Origin: JAISGQ01 sp045604965
Lineage (GTDB): Bacteria; Bacillota; Clostridia; Oscillospirales; Acutalibacteraceae
Direction: 5' to 3'
Length of the DNA stretch: 64,000 bases
NCBI GenBank assembly: GCA_045604965.1
Contig: JAZUPB010000053.1
Coordinates: 171,600 to 235,599 of the forward strand
The translations under genes and the position numbers were made by a program. The notes below the pieces were generated by a model. That model had not been told where the DNA came from and searched no databases. It saw nothing but the letters and a program-made list of their open reading frames with translations. Of this stretch, positions 1 through 9,006 are shown one piece after another (within the stretch, counting starts at the first letter, position 1; every line of letters begins with the position of its first letter).

Positions 1-13
1 ATCAAGCAAAGAT

Positions 14-41
14 AAAAACTCCGCCCGGTGGCGGAGTTTTT
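14..41 (-). terminator. Intrinsic terminator after nagA
   Basis: A perfect 12-bp stem (AAAAACTCCGCC with GGCGGAGTTTTT) with a short loop lies just past the nagA stop. A-runs and T-runs flank both sides, so it could also work for a convergent plus-strand gene outside the window. Confidence 0.85.
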
Positions 42-63
42 ACTAAACAAAGTAAACTAATTT

Positions 64-1122
64 TTATGCGATCTGCTCGCCTTTGACAAACACAGTGTCA
101 ATATTGCAGTTTTCGTCAAGAATAATAATATCTGCATCATAGCCGACAGCCAGAACGCCCTTGTTATTTACGCCGATATGCTTTGCAGGTGTCTCGGTAG
201 CCATCTTGACAGCATCCTCAAAAGGAATACCGAACTCAATCGCTTTCTTGACACACATCCAAAGAGTACTGGTGCTGCCTGCAATAGCACCGTCGAGGCA
301 GCGTGCTACGCTGTCCTTAACGATAATGGGCTGACCGCCAAACTCATACTCGCCGTCGCAGAGACCTGTTGCTCTCATAGAATCGCTGATGAGAACCATT
401 CTCTCTGCGCCGAAAAGCCTATAAAGCATAAGAACGATAGATTTGTGTAGGTGCAGTCCGTCGGAAATTACCTGCACGTGTATCTGCTTCTCTGCTGCTG
501 CAGGGATAGGACCGGGATTTCTGTGATGGATGGGAGGCATTGCATTGAAGGTATGGGTAAGGCAGGCTGCGCCGTTCTCAATTGCCTCGATGGCGGTATC
601 ATAGTCACAGGCAGTATGACCGATAGATACGACTGCCTCGCATTTCTTGATAAATTCCATACTTCCCTCAAGCTCAGGAGCAATGGTAACTATTTTAATG
701 TTGGGAAGAGAATTGAATTCATCAATATCGGGCGCCTTGATGAACTTCTCGTTCTGTGCACCTTTTGCTTTGGGAGAGATATAAGGACCTTCCATATGGA
801 AACCCAGAATCTCTGCGCCGCGGCAAGTGGTGTTTGCGTTCATAGCCTTGCTTATAGACTCATAGTCCATAGTCATTGTGGTCGGACACCAGGAAGTTGT
901 TCCGTTCTTTGCAAGAAACTCGCACATCTCCTCAAACTTTGCATCCATAGTGTCAAAGCCTGCACAGCCGTGTGTATGGATATCAACAAGACCGGGGATT
1001 GCTGTTTTTCCTCCGAAGTCGATGCCTTCACCACTGCCCGGTGCTGCAATTTCAGCGATAACACCGTTTTCAACAACTACATCGCACAACTCACCGTTGA
1101 TTTTAATGTTATTAATACGCAT
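64..1122 (-). CDS. nagA: N-acetylglucosamine-6-phosphate deacetylase
   Basis: This cytosolic amidohydrolase removes acetate from GlcNAc-6-phosphate to give glucosamine-6-phosphate, feeding amino sugars to glycolysis or to peptidoglycan precursors. The metal-binding VDIHTHG is near residues 46-52. GHTACDY, HTFNAM and the catalytic-Asp motif LISDSMRATG follow in the usual order. The length of 352 aa is slightly short for the family. I placed the start at the ATG behind AAGGAGCAATACA; a TTG 21 bp further upstream has no ribosome binding site. It is the last gene of a three-gene operon, 22 bp behind a ROK kinase and a NahK-like kinase, which together suggest uptake and breakdown of host or microbial hexosamine glycans. 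Confidence 0.95.
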   Translation of the reverse strand: MRINNIKINGELCDVVVENGVIAEIAAPGSGEGIDFGGKTAIPGLVDIHTHGCAGFDTMDAKFEEMCEFLAKNGTTSWCPTTMTMDYESISKAMNANTTCRGAEILGFHMEGPYISPKAKGAQNEKFIKAPDIDEFNSLPNIKIVTIAPELEGSMEFIKKCEAVVSIGHTACDYDTAIEAIENGAACLTHTFNAMPPIHHRNPGPIPAAAEKQIHVQVISDGLHLHKSIVLMLYRLFGAERMVLISDSMRATGLCDGEYEFGGQPIIVKDSVARCLDGAIAGSTSTLWMCVKKAIEFGIPFEDAVKMATETPAKHIGVNNKGVLAVGYDADIIILDENCNIDTVFVKGEQIA

Positions 1123-1144
1123 TGTATTGCTCCTTAAATTCAAA

Positions 1145-2488
1145 TTAAAGTTTTACAAGGCTTGCTGCAGCAACGGACTGACCGATTCTGCGCTCATATT
1201 CACCGGGCAGGAAGATTGTGACCTTCTCTGCGATCTCAGGATACTCTGCTGCAAGCAGTTCCTTGGCCTTTTCAAGAATAAGCTCGCCGCCTCTGCCGGA
1301 GGTGACACGACCGGAGATCTGGATATAATCAACGTCATAGAACTGAGTATAGTTTGCGACGCCATAGCCAAAATATGTTCCGATACTCTCAAAAATCTGC
1401 TCGGCTCTCTTATCTCCCTCTTCGAGGAGTTTCTGAACATATGAAAGCTTCTGAGCAGGAGTAAAGCTCTCGTCAAGCTCGATACCTGCAAATCCTGCAA
1501 GGCGGATAACAGCATACTGGGAGAAATAGCTTGCGCCGACACCGAAGTCCTGAGACCAGTCATCGCGCTCTGCGTTGGTATTGTAGTCAACCGGAGCAAA
1601 AGCGAGCTCGTTCTGCCAGCCTGTAACAAATCCGTTGCGGTCAACATAGCCGCCTGCTTCACTTGTACCCATTGCAATGCCGAGGATCGCATTCTTGTCA
1701 AGTGCCATAGATGCTGCAAGCGCTGCAATATCGCCGTCGTTTGCAACTACCATAGGAACACCCAGTCTCTTTCCTGTCTCAATGTAGAGATTTCGGCAAA
1801 GCTCTTTCTGCTCGTCGGTATCTTTGGGCACTTCCATAAAGAGTGAGCACTGCATCGGTCTGCTCTTTACGATAACGCCTGCAGAAGAAACGCCGACAGC
1901 GTCGCATCTGGGCATCTTGGAAGCTGCAAGCTCAATAGCGGCCTTTACATTATCATAGTGATAGTTAATATCGGAAGTTACTTTGGGGTTCCAGACGATC
2001 TCCTGAGAGAATACTACTTCACCGTCAACAACAGAAGATACCTTGATATCACTTCCTCCTGCATCAAATCCTACTCTGCAACCGTCCAGATGTCTTCCGA
2101 AAGGCAGGGGGTTCATTGAATTTTCGGGCATATCCTCAAAGGAACGCTCCTCAACAACGAACTCCTTCTGATAAACAGTACCCCAGAAGTCAACATCAAA
2201 GGCACGAAGTCCGTCTTTAGTGTATGCATCTGCGATAAATTCATACACCTTATGGTCGCCTGCAAGCATTACTTTCCAGCCGCCTGCTGCCCAAAGGATA
2301 TGCTTTACCTTACGCTCAACATAGAAATTATTCTTGTTTTCGTTATCACCGAGGAATGTATCCACACGGTAAATAAGCCCATCCTCACGCTCAACTGCGA
2401 TCGAAAAAGGGCGGTCTGCAGTCTTGAGGAACTCATCGTTCCAAACCCTTGCGGGCATAAAGTTCGGGTCAAGTACAGGCTTAATCAT
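1145..2488 (-). CDS. ROK-family sugar kinase-like protein
   Basis: The 447-aa protein has an unusual N-terminal region of about 135 residues ahead of a ROK/hexokinase-type ATPase fold. The phosphate-binding motif reads VGFDAGGSDIKV. The catalytic-Asp segment is VVANDGDIAA, and the second phosphate loop is GIAMGTSEAGGYVD. I do not see the Cys cluster of typical ROK zinc sites. By family it should phosphorylate a hexose or N-acetylhexosamine; the substrate is inferred only from the adjacent nagA and NahK-like genes. Its start codon overlaps the stop of the upstream kinase by 4 bases (ATGA), so the two are probably translationally coupled. Confidence 0.8.
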   Translation of the reverse strand: MIKPVLDPNFMPARVWNDEFLKTADRPFSIAVEREDGLIYRVDTFLGDNENKNNFYVERKVKHILWAAGGWKVMLAGDHKVYEFIADAYTKDGLRAFDVDFWGTVYQKEFVVEERSFEDMPENSMNPLPFGRHLDGCRVGFDAGGSDIKVSSVVDGEVVFSQEIVWNPKVTSDINYHYDNVKAAIELAASKMPRCDAVGVSSAGVIVKSRPMQCSLFMEVPKDTDEQKELCRNLYIETGKRLGVPMVVANDGDIAALAASMALDKNAILGIAMGTSEAGGYVDRNGFVTGWQNELAFAPVDYNTNAERDDWSQDFGVGASYFSQYAVIRLAGFAGIELDESFTPAQKLSYVQKLLEEGDKRAEQIFESIGTYFGYGVANYTQFYDVDYIQISGRVTSGRGGELILEKAKELLAAEYPEIAEKVTIFLPGEYERRIGQSVAAASLVKL

Positions 2489-3588
2489 TTACAAATACTC
2501 TCCTTCAGTCTGTTTACTATTGCTTTCATTTCTTCTTCGTGCTCTTCCATATCACGCACCAGCTTGAACTGAGCTCTTGCCCTGTCAAGATTGTGGCTAG
2601 GATGATGGATCTTGAAATATACGTCGCCGTTTAAGAAGTCGGTCAGGAAGCGCATACCGCACTCAAAAGTGATAAGTCTTGCAGAGAAAGGCATAAGCTC
2701 GATCTCTCGCTCTGTAATGCTTTCGTGAAGCTCCTCGAGATAGCCCTTGGTGAATGCTTCAAACAAGTCGAGGCGGCACCAGACCTTACTAAGATCCTTT
2801 TCGTCTTCAGCGCCTGCGTTGGTGCCGAATCGGAGAGAATCGCCGTAGTCATAAAGCATAGAGCCGGGCATAACAGTATCAAGGTCAACAACACAGATGC
2901 CCTCGCCTGTTACATCGTCTATCATTATGTTGTCATACTTTGTATCATTGTGAGTAACACGCACAGGAACACTGCCCTCTGCCATTGCATCAATGACAAT
3001 AGAGCACATATCCTTTCTTTCAGTAATAAATGCAATGTCATCTTCGATAAATGCAGCTCTGTTTGCTCTGTCTTCCTCAAGAGCTTTTTCGAAGTCCTTG
3101 TATCTGGATACAGTATTATGGAAATTGGGAATGGTTTCATAAAGCTTATCTGCAGGAAAATCTGCCAGCATCTTCTGGAACCTACCGAATGAACGGGCTG
3201 CATTATAGAAATGCTCAGGCTTTTCTACTGCAGAATGAGAAGATGCTCCGTCGATAAAAAGAAATACTCTGAAAAAGCCTTTTTCTCCGTCATAGTAATG
3301 AGTGTTTCCATCTACAGTTCTCACAAGATTAAGAGTCTCTCTTTTAGGATCGCCGCCTGCAGCCTTTATCTTTGCTGCAAGGTGTTCGGTAACAAGCTTT
3401 ATATTATGCATAACGTGTTCAGGTTCTTTGAATACGTGATGATTCAATCCCTGAAGAATATATTTTCCTTTTTCACAGGTAACAAGAAATGTGTCGTTAA
3501 TATGGCCGCCTCCAAAAGGTGCAGCAGAAATAAATTTATCCTCTGTGTTAAATTTAGCGAATATTTTCGCTATTCTGTTTGAGTCCAT
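2485..3588 (-). CDS. N-acetylhexosamine 1-kinase-like phosphotransferase
   Basis: This 367-aa protein belongs to the aminoglycoside-phosphotransferase/choline-kinase fold. It carries the Brenner-type catalytic motif HNDTKYDN and the metal-binding VDLDTVMPG. The closest described relative by motif pattern is NahK, which makes GlcNAc-1-P or GalNAc-1-P in the lacto-N-biose/galacto-N-biose pathway. The start is the ATG behind GGAGGTTTTATT; an in-frame ATG 30 bp upstream has no such site. It is the first gene of the kinase-kinase-nagA operon, with a strong promoter at 3667-3695. The substrate is an inference from family and neighbours. Confidence 0.8.
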   Translation of the reverse strand: MDSNRIAKIFAKFNTEDKFISAAPFGGGHINDTFLVTCEKGKYILQGLNHHVFKEPEHVMHNIKLVTEHLAAKIKAAGGDPKRETLNLVRTVDGNTHYYDGEKGFFRVFLFIDGASSHSAVEKPEHFYNAARSFGRFQKMLADFPADKLYETIPNFHNTVSRYKDFEKALEEDRANRAAFIEDDIAFITERKDMCSIVIDAMAEGSVPVRVTHNDTKYDNIMIDDVTGEGICVVDLDTVMPGSMLYDYGDSLRFGTNAGAEDEKDLSKVWCRLDLFEAFTKGYLEELHESITEREIELMPFSARLITFECGMRFLTDFLNGDVYFKIHHPSHNLDRARAQFKLVRDMEEHEEEMKAIVNRLKESICK

Positions 3589-3666
3589 AATAAAACCTCC
3601 GAAGGCACAGTAAAACATTCAGGATTTTCACCCGTGTTCCATACCTCTTAATATTCTAACTTAAAT

Positions 3667-3695
3667 ATTATACAAAGAAAATTTTATTCAGTCAA
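3667..3695 (-). promoter_or_regulatory. Sigma-A type promoter of the hexosamine operon
   Basis: Read on the minus strand: TTGACT, a 17-bp spacer, then TATAAT. It lies about 80 bp upstream of the NahK-like start. Confidence 0.8.
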
Positions 3696-3740
3696 CAAAC
3701 AAACTATGAACGGATTTCATATTTATACGCTGGATTATGT

Positions 3741-3779
3741 AAAAAAAGCAGCACCCATAAAAACGGGTGCTGCTTTTTA
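3741..3779 (-). terminator. Intrinsic terminator of the 771-aa membrane protein gene
   Basis: A 14-bp stem (AAAAAGCAGCACCC with GGGTGCTGCTTTTT) is followed on the minus strand by a run of seven Ts, directly after the stop at 3788. Confidence 0.85.
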
Positions 3780-3787
3780 CTTGTTAA

Positions 3788-6103
3788 TTACTCCCATCCC
3801 TGAGCGGACATATCATATGTGCCGTAGCTTTCCTCATCGTCATAGTAATCAGAATCGTCGTCACCGTAGTACTCGTCGCCTTCGTCATAGTCATCGTACT
3901 CGTCGTATTCGTCGTACTCATCATACTCGTCATCGTACTCACTGTCGTATTCGACGTATTCATCATCGTCATAATACTCGCCGTCTTCGTAGTCTTCCTC
4001 GTATTCTTCGGAATCCTCGGCTTCAGCATCATACTCATCTTCGTAGTAGTAATCATCTTCGTAATATTCGCCGTCTTCGTAGTCTTCCTCATATTCTTCG
4101 GAATTCTCAGCGTACATATTATTGGAACCAAACGGCATCTGATTCATACCGCCTGCATATGGATTTGCACCGCCATATGGGTTTGCATATGGGTTATTCA
4201 TACCCATTCCTGCATATGGGTCGTAGGGATTATTCATGCCCATACCCATACCCATTCCGTAGCCCATGCCCATGCCCATACCCATTCCGTAACCCATACC
4301 CATATTCATTCCGTTCATATTCTGCTGGTATGGATTCTGCTGCATATCGGGCTGCTGGGTCTCTTTATCCGATGCTCGGCGTTTTTTCATCTTGCTGTCA
4401 AGCGAACCGTTCGCAAGCTTTACATCACGATACTCGTCTTCAGTCTCCTCGGTAATCTGAATCGGCTCTTCATAATCGGGAGAGCTTTCATCCGGTGCCG
4501 CAATGACTTCTTCAGGCTGTATATCTGTAGAGCGTCTTCCTCCGACAGCTTCACCTTTTCTTCTGTCGCCGCCTTTTCTTCTGTCGGCTACATCATACAT
4601 TTTTTCTACATCTTTCTGCAGCTCTTCACCCATCTGCTGTGCAGCAGCCGGATCAACAGAAGGTTCTGCTGTCATTTCTCCGCCCTGCTGGAACGGATTT
4701 ATCGGCTTGATTCCGATAAGTGATGTATCCTCTTCCACCGCTGTGTTCTTTGATGATTCGAGGACGTCAAGGGCAGTTCTGCCGCCCTTCATTTCTGCTC
4801 TGAAAGCATCCAGTCCGTCATAACGGAGCAGGTTTGTAGTTCTTCTTCGTGCTTCATTTCTCTGTACTCTGAACTGCTCTGCAACCTGCATACCTGCGCC
4901 TCTTGTGGTAAGCTCATCCGCCTCAAGACGATATCCTATCGGGACTCGGCGAGGGGGAACAGGCGCGGAATATCCTGCACGCTGACGTGCCTGCTGTCTC
5001 GCAGCACCTGTAGGCACACCGTCTCGGCGAGGGGGAACAGGCGCGGAATATGCTGTACCGGACTTTGCAACCTGCATTCCGGGTGCTTTTGTCTGTGCAG
5101 AGGGCATAACAGTTGTTACCATTGCTATTTCAGGAATATAGGTACTGTCTTTTTTTCCGTTTCTGCCTGTAAGGAGAGTCGGCTTTGAGGACACAGGACC
5201 TCCGTAGCCATCGCCCTCATCCTCGTTTATTTCCTCAAGATAATCTTCTATATCAGTGTTTGCTACATACAGACAATATCCGAGGATAAAAAGTACCATT
5301 GAAAAATCTGTTGCAAAATGTGTTTCAGAGGCAAAAGTCAGGATATTGTGTTCTTTATTTATTATTGACATAACAGGCTCAACCATTCCGAGCAGAATAA
5401 AGAACATTGCAGCACAACCGCTGCCTATCGCCCATTTTGATGAGTTTCCTGCAGTTCCTACTGTCAGCTTTGCGGAAGAAACAAAGAACAGCATAAGGAA
5501 CACCATAATAAGGGTTTCGAGATAATTGGCGCTCATATCGGTACCCGATGCATTCTGAAGGAATGTGAGCACAACTCGAACTATGCCTCCCAGGATAGGT
5601 ATAAATGGAACCATTACATAGCTTCCTGCAAAATTCTTTCCGCTGAAGAAGCCGAATGCATAGAAAAGGAATGTTACTGCCATTACAAGCATTATGGCTA
5701 TATATATTATACCTACTGTGCCAAAGGTTTCAGATGCTGTTACAACATCCGTAACTACCTGACCGCTGGAGTCCACAGTAGTTTCTGTTACAGCCTCGGA
5801 AAATCCGAAAAGTCTTTTTTCGGGATGGATTATTCCGAATATAGCCACTCCACCGTGAGCTGCTGCCGCTATCAGTGCAGCTATACCGGCTCCTGCTGAA
5901 CGCTTTTCATTTGGCAGGAAGCTGGGATACTCCGGACTTGAAAGAGAAAATACCAGCATAAGCAAAGCTGATGCCGCCATAAGGACGTACAGAATATAAT
6001 TGAGCACGCCTTCTTCTCCACCGATTCTAATGAAGGCAAGCAACGGCACGCAAATAAGAGAAGCTATTAAAAAGGTTATGATCGATCCTTTTAATCTTTT
6101 CAT
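3788..6103 (-). CDS. Polytopic membrane protein with Met/Gly-rich and acidic-Tyr tails
   Basis: I do not recognise this 771-aa protein. The first 310 or so residues hold about eight hydrophobic segments. A long, mostly disordered cytoplasm-like tail follows. It contains a perfectly repeated YSAPVPPRR motif, basic DRRKGG-like patches, a Met/Gly-rich stretch from about residue 595 (repeats of GMGMGMGYG type) and NPYA repeats. From about residue 664 to the end it is almost pure Asp, Glu and Tyr. The start is set by GGAAAGGAGG ahead of the ATG at 6103. It is monocistronic, with its own promoter and terminator. Such tails suggest a scaffold or a condensing, metal- or surface-binding role, but this is speculation. 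Confidence 0.8.
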   Translation of the reverse strand: MKRLKGSIITFLIASLICVPLLAFIRIGGEEGVLNYILYVLMAASALLMLVFSLSSPEYPSFLPNEKRSAGAGIAALIAAAAHGGVAIFGIIHPEKRLFGFSEAVTETTVDSSGQVVTDVVTASETFGTVGIIYIAIMLVMAVTFLFYAFGFFSGKNFAGSYVMVPFIPILGGIVRVVLTFLQNASGTDMSANYLETLIMVFLMLFFVSSAKLTVGTAGNSSKWAIGSGCAAMFFILLGMVEPVMSIINKEHNILTFASETHFATDFSMVLFILGYCLYVANTDIEDYLEEINEDEGDGYGGPVSSKPTLLTGRNGKKDSTYIPEIAMVTTVMPSAQTKAPGMQVAKSGTAYSAPVPPRRDGVPTGAARQQARQRAGYSAPVPPRRVPIGYRLEADELTTRGAGMQVAEQFRVQRNEARRRTTNLLRYDGLDAFRAEMKGGRTALDVLESSKNTAVEEDTSLIGIKPINPFQQGGEMTAEPSVDPAAAQQMGEELQKDVEKMYDVADRRKGGDRRKGEAVGGRRSTDIQPEEVIAAPDESSPDYEEPIQITEETEDEYRDVKLANGSLDSKMKKRRASDKETQQPDMQQNPYQQNMNGMNMGMGYGMGMGMGMGYGMGMGMGMNNPYDPYAGMGMNNPYANPYGGANPYAGGMNQMPFGSNNMYAENSEEYEEDYEDGEYYEDDYYYEDEYDAEAEDSEEYEEDYEDGEYYDDDEYVEYDSEYDDEYDEYDEYDEYDDYDEGDEYYGDDDSDYYDDEESYGTYDMSAQGWE
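3972..4103. repeat. Internal direct repeat in the acidic tail
   Basis: Two 42-base copies (3972-4013 and 4062-4103) differ at two positions and lie 90 bp apart. They encode duplicated blocks reading SEEYEEDYEDGEYY. A recent in-frame duplication is the simplest reading. Confidence 0.8.
4945..5051. repeat. Perfect 29-bp direct repeat coding YSAPVPPRR
   Basis: Identical 29-base copies lie at 4945-4973 and 5023-5051, 78 bp apart (26 codons). They encode the duplicated Pro/Arg motif of the membrane protein's tail. Confidence 0.8.
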
Positions 6104-6205
6104 TGCCGGCTTTCCTCCTTTCCACAAATTTTGCGTAATATTCAAGCAAAAGTGCGCGTAAATTTATAAAGACATTCCATTCCACGGTATTGTCTTTATT
6201 ATATT

Positions 6206-6234
6206 ATTTTAGTATACAAAAACTGCAAAGTCAA
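6206..6234 (-). promoter_or_regulatory. Promoter of the 771-aa membrane protein gene
   Basis: Minus strand: TTGACT, 17-bp spacer, TAAAAT. Downstream, a 7-bp inverted repeat (AAAGACA with TGTCTTT, about 6169-6199) lies in the leader and could be an operator or a leader hairpin. Confidence 0.7.
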
Positions 6235-6279
6235 TAGCGCTGTTGGATATTAACATTATATTGGAAAAGAAGGTTTATT

Positions 6280-6822
6280 ATGGTAAAATATATTGTTCGG
6301 GTGTTTTGTATACTGATAATTCTTTTTATCGGTGTTCCGCTCATAGCATCTCTTGGAACTGACCATACATATTCCATACCCTTTGAGGAAAACAAAATTC
6401 TGCTCGATATGCCCGACGGAAAAAAACTGCTTATAGACAGACAGGAGATGTTCGCAGGTTCTGCCGCCGCATATCTCCCCGATGAAACCGACCCGGATAC
6501 CCTACGTGCTGTTTGCATAGTATTAAATACTCCTCAGCTTACCGAAAACGGCATCAGGTATGCAGGCTCTGATGAACGGCTTAAGCTTTTCGGTCAAAAA
6601 AACACAGAAATGACCTCTCTGTACGGTAAAGTATGGGAAACATCTGAAGGTCAGAGCCTTATCCTCCCCGATAATTTTACATTCTCTCTTGCAGATTGTC
6701 TCGATCTGCTTCAGCATGCAGACGGAGATTACGCCCAAAAGCTTGCTTCTGTATTCCCGGGCGGAGGACTTGTAACCGAAAAACAAGAGAAATCATACGG
6801 TCTGTTTGCTTCTTTATCATAG
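6280..6822 (+). CDS. Small membrane-anchored protein of unknown function
   Basis: The 180-aa protein starts with one hydrophobic segment (about residues 5-25) that could be an anchor or uncleaved signal. The rest is predicted outside the membrane. Around residues 54-75, the order of a YLP motif followed by DPDTLRAVCIVLNT faintly recalls the EALKAQAVAART region of SpoIID/LytB proteins, the lytic-transglycosylase-associated family. The catalytic region is not recognisable and the resemblance is weak. The ribosome binding site AAGAAGG lies 6 bp before the ATG. The gene is divergent from the 771-aa membrane protein gene and ends in a bidirectional terminator. Confidence 0.65.
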   Translation: MVKYIVRVFCILIILFIGVPLIASLGTDHTYSIPFEENKILLDMPDGKKLLIDRQEMFAGSAAAYLPDETDPDTLRAVCIVLNTPQLTENGIRYAGSDERLKLFGQKNTEMTSLYGKVWETSEGQSLILPDNFTFSLADCLDLLQHADGDYAQKLASVFPGGGLVTEKQEKSYGLFASLS

Positions 6823-6840
6823 GCAGTGTAATTTGCTTAC

Positions 6841-6877
6841 AACAAAAACCTCTTCAGAATACTGAAGAGGTTTTTGT
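6841..6877. terminator. Bidirectional intrinsic terminator
   Basis: A 17-bp perfect stem (AACAAAAACCTCTTCAG and its complement, loop AATA) sits between the ends of two convergent genes. A/T runs on both sides serve both. Confidence 0.85.
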
Positions 6878-8986
6878 TCATAATGAACCTTTCAAGCCCA
6901 TAAGAGTCGCGGCAGCGCAAAGCACTAACGGCATAAAAAGCTTTGCAGGAAAATACATAACCGCTCCGCCGCTCATACAGCATATCATCGTCACAAGAAT
7001 TATTCCGAAGAAGTAGCATATAAGCTGCAGCAGGGTTGATGTGCGAAGTGCAGAGTACAGTTTTCTAACTGCACAAAGTGCCTGTGCAAATGAGGCAAGA
7101 CCTCTTTCACAAGACATTACCGCAGGGCAGCTGTCGTGCACAACATTCGTAAGATCTTCGTAATCAGCGCTTTCATTGACTCCGAGGACATTTATATGTC
7201 TGCGTGCAATACCGAACGTATCGCTTATGAGTTTACCTGTAATATTGGGGTCTCGTGTGCACACAAATATGGACACGTTTTCTTGTACAAGTTTTCCGAG
7301 AGCCCTTTCGGCTCTTTCGTCTGCTCTGTAATCAAGAGCTATAGCACCTGCAAACTTTCCCGATATAGCTATATATATCATATGATTTCCGTTTTTCATC
7401 ATATGGCTCTCATGGTCTTTGCCGGGTATCTCTATCTCTCTCTTTTCGAGCATTTCACGAGTGCCGACTATAACTCTTCGGCTGTTGACGTGTCCCTCAA
7501 GACCGCTTTCGTGTTCATAACGAAGCTGTTCAACATCATACAGCATATGCCTCTGATGCCCTATCTCTTCGTCAAGAACATCTCCCAGAGTACCTCCTGC
7601 CGCTATTGCAAGAGATGCCGCATAAAGAATTATCTCATTGCGGCTGAGGTGAGTGAATGTCTTGGCACCAACAAAACGAACCGAGCCCTTCGGGAACAGA
7701 TCCGCTGCAGATACAGCCACGCTGCTGCAGGAAGAAAATTCATCTACTGCCGCCCAGCCTGACATTGTAACTCCGTTCTTTATCAGACGTGCTGATGACA
7801 CAAACAGCGGCATCGCAGATGTAAGAAGCCTGCAGGCAGGTATTGCCGTGACCGACACTGCACAGAAGCAGGTAAGGGCATACCAGAAATTTCCGCCCAG
7901 TGTCCAGCCGAGAATTGCAGCTAAAACTGCAAGTATGAGAGTGAACGGTGCAAGACGGTCAAGCTTTTCTTCACAGGCATCACGCTCATAAGAGTAACGG
8001 AGAAATCCGCTTAAAAACTTTGCCTTTACTCTGTAAATTATGCTCTTTTCTCTGCCAGTTGTGCTGAGCAGGTCGTAATAATTTTCTCCGTCCTGACAAA
8101 GCATTATGGCATTGTGCATCTTTTTTTGGGATAATACCGTAAAATTCCGCTCGATGCGTTTATTGAGAAGCACCAGCGCTGTATCGTTCACTATAAAAGA
8201 TGCCGCAAGCACTGCTGTAAACACTCTGTTTATACTGCCTTCGGCATCACCGTTAAGATCAATGTGATCCGAACCATAGCCTATCATCTGAGACACTATG
8301 TGAATAAACGTCATCACCGATGCAATGAATATGACACTGTCGCTGTCAGGCTGTTTTGCAAACAGTTTTTTTGCGCCGTTAATCAGAGATTCTCTCTGCA
8401 GTATGAGTATGCATATAAGCAGTACTCCGTTAAGTACTAAATATATCATTGGTGTTTTCTCTGCATTGAGCATATCCGGAAGAGATGTCCCGAATGCAGG
8501 GAAAAGCTCAAGCACCATAAGGAACAGGCAAACAACAGAGCAGGCAGATATTCTGAACAGCGAGTTTTTTATCTGCTCCGACAGATCAGCCTTAATTGCA
8601 CCGCTGTCACCGCTGTAGCGATAATCGTCAACATCTGCCGCCTCTCTTCGTATAGGATGAGGCGGTTCGGCCATCTGTGATTCCTCTGTTTCCGAAAACA
8701 GAGGTCTTGCTTCTCCCTGCGCTTCTTCATAATCATAAAGCATTTCTGTTTCCTGAGGGAAATAGCTTTCTGTTGTTTCCGGTTCCTGTGCTATCATCCT
8801 GATGTGCAGTCTTTCGAACACTATTGTTCCTTTTGTAAGAACAAAGCCGCCCTTTTGTTTCGGCTTTGGAAGCTCCACTCCCCACACAGTCGGCGCGGGA
8901 AGGACTGACAGCTCTGTTGTTTCGGCATCCGGCGACAGCACACGTTCCTTTATTTTTAATCTTTGTACATCAAAGCCGGGTTTCAT
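6878..8986 (-). CDS. P-type ATPase-like membrane protein lacking catalytic motifs
   Basis: The 702-aa protein follows the layout of heavy-metal (P1B) ATPases: a soluble N-terminus of about 140 residues, two hydrophobic pairs (about 146-166/180-197 and 218-237/255-274), a small cytoplasmic loop, another pair (about 345-362, 368-388), a large cytoplasmic region and two final helices (about 651-670, 678-697). Where the metal-binding CPC should be it has IPAC (382-385). Where DKTGT should be it has SAADL (about 426-430). The TGD position reads TRD (about 577-579), and GDGxND is absent near 604-610. Flanking hydrophobic and nucleotide-domain segments still align by eye. It is the last gene of the rlmB operon, 20 bp after the RFxRR-motif gene. 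Ion transport is unlikely; a structural or sensory pseudoenzyme role is inferred. Confidence 0.75.
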   Translation of the reverse strand: MKPGFDVQRLKIKERVLSPDAETTELSVLPAPTVWGVELPKPKQKGGFVLTKGTIVFERLHIRMIAQEPETTESYFPQETEMLYDYEEAQGEARPLFSETEESQMAEPPHPIRREAADVDDYRYSGDSGAIKADLSEQIKNSLFRISACSVVCLFLMVLELFPAFGTSLPDMLNAEKTPMIYLVLNGVLLICILILQRESLINGAKKLFAKQPDSDSVIFIASVMTFIHIVSQMIGYGSDHIDLNGDAEGSINRVFTAVLAASFIVNDTALVLLNKRIERNFTVLSQKKMHNAIMLCQDGENYYDLLSTTGREKSIIYRVKAKFLSGFLRYSYERDACEEKLDRLAPFTLILAVLAAILGWTLGGNFWYALTCFCAVSVTAIPACRLLTSAMPLFVSSARLIKNGVTMSGWAAVDEFSSCSSVAVSAADLFPKGSVRFVGAKTFTHLSRNEIILYAASLAIAAGGTLGDVLDEEIGHQRHMLYDVEQLRYEHESGLEGHVNSRRVIVGTREMLEKREIEIPGKDHESHMMKNGNHMIYIAISGKFAGAIALDYRADERAERALGKLVQENVSIFVCTRDPNITGKLISDTFGIARRHINVLGVNESADYEDLTNVVHDSCPAVMSCERGLASFAQALCAVRKLYSALRTSTLLQLICYFFGIILVTMICCMSGGAVMYFPAKLFMPLVLCAAATLMGLKGSL

Positions 8987-9006
8987 CGTTAAGTCCCTTT
9001 CTCAAA

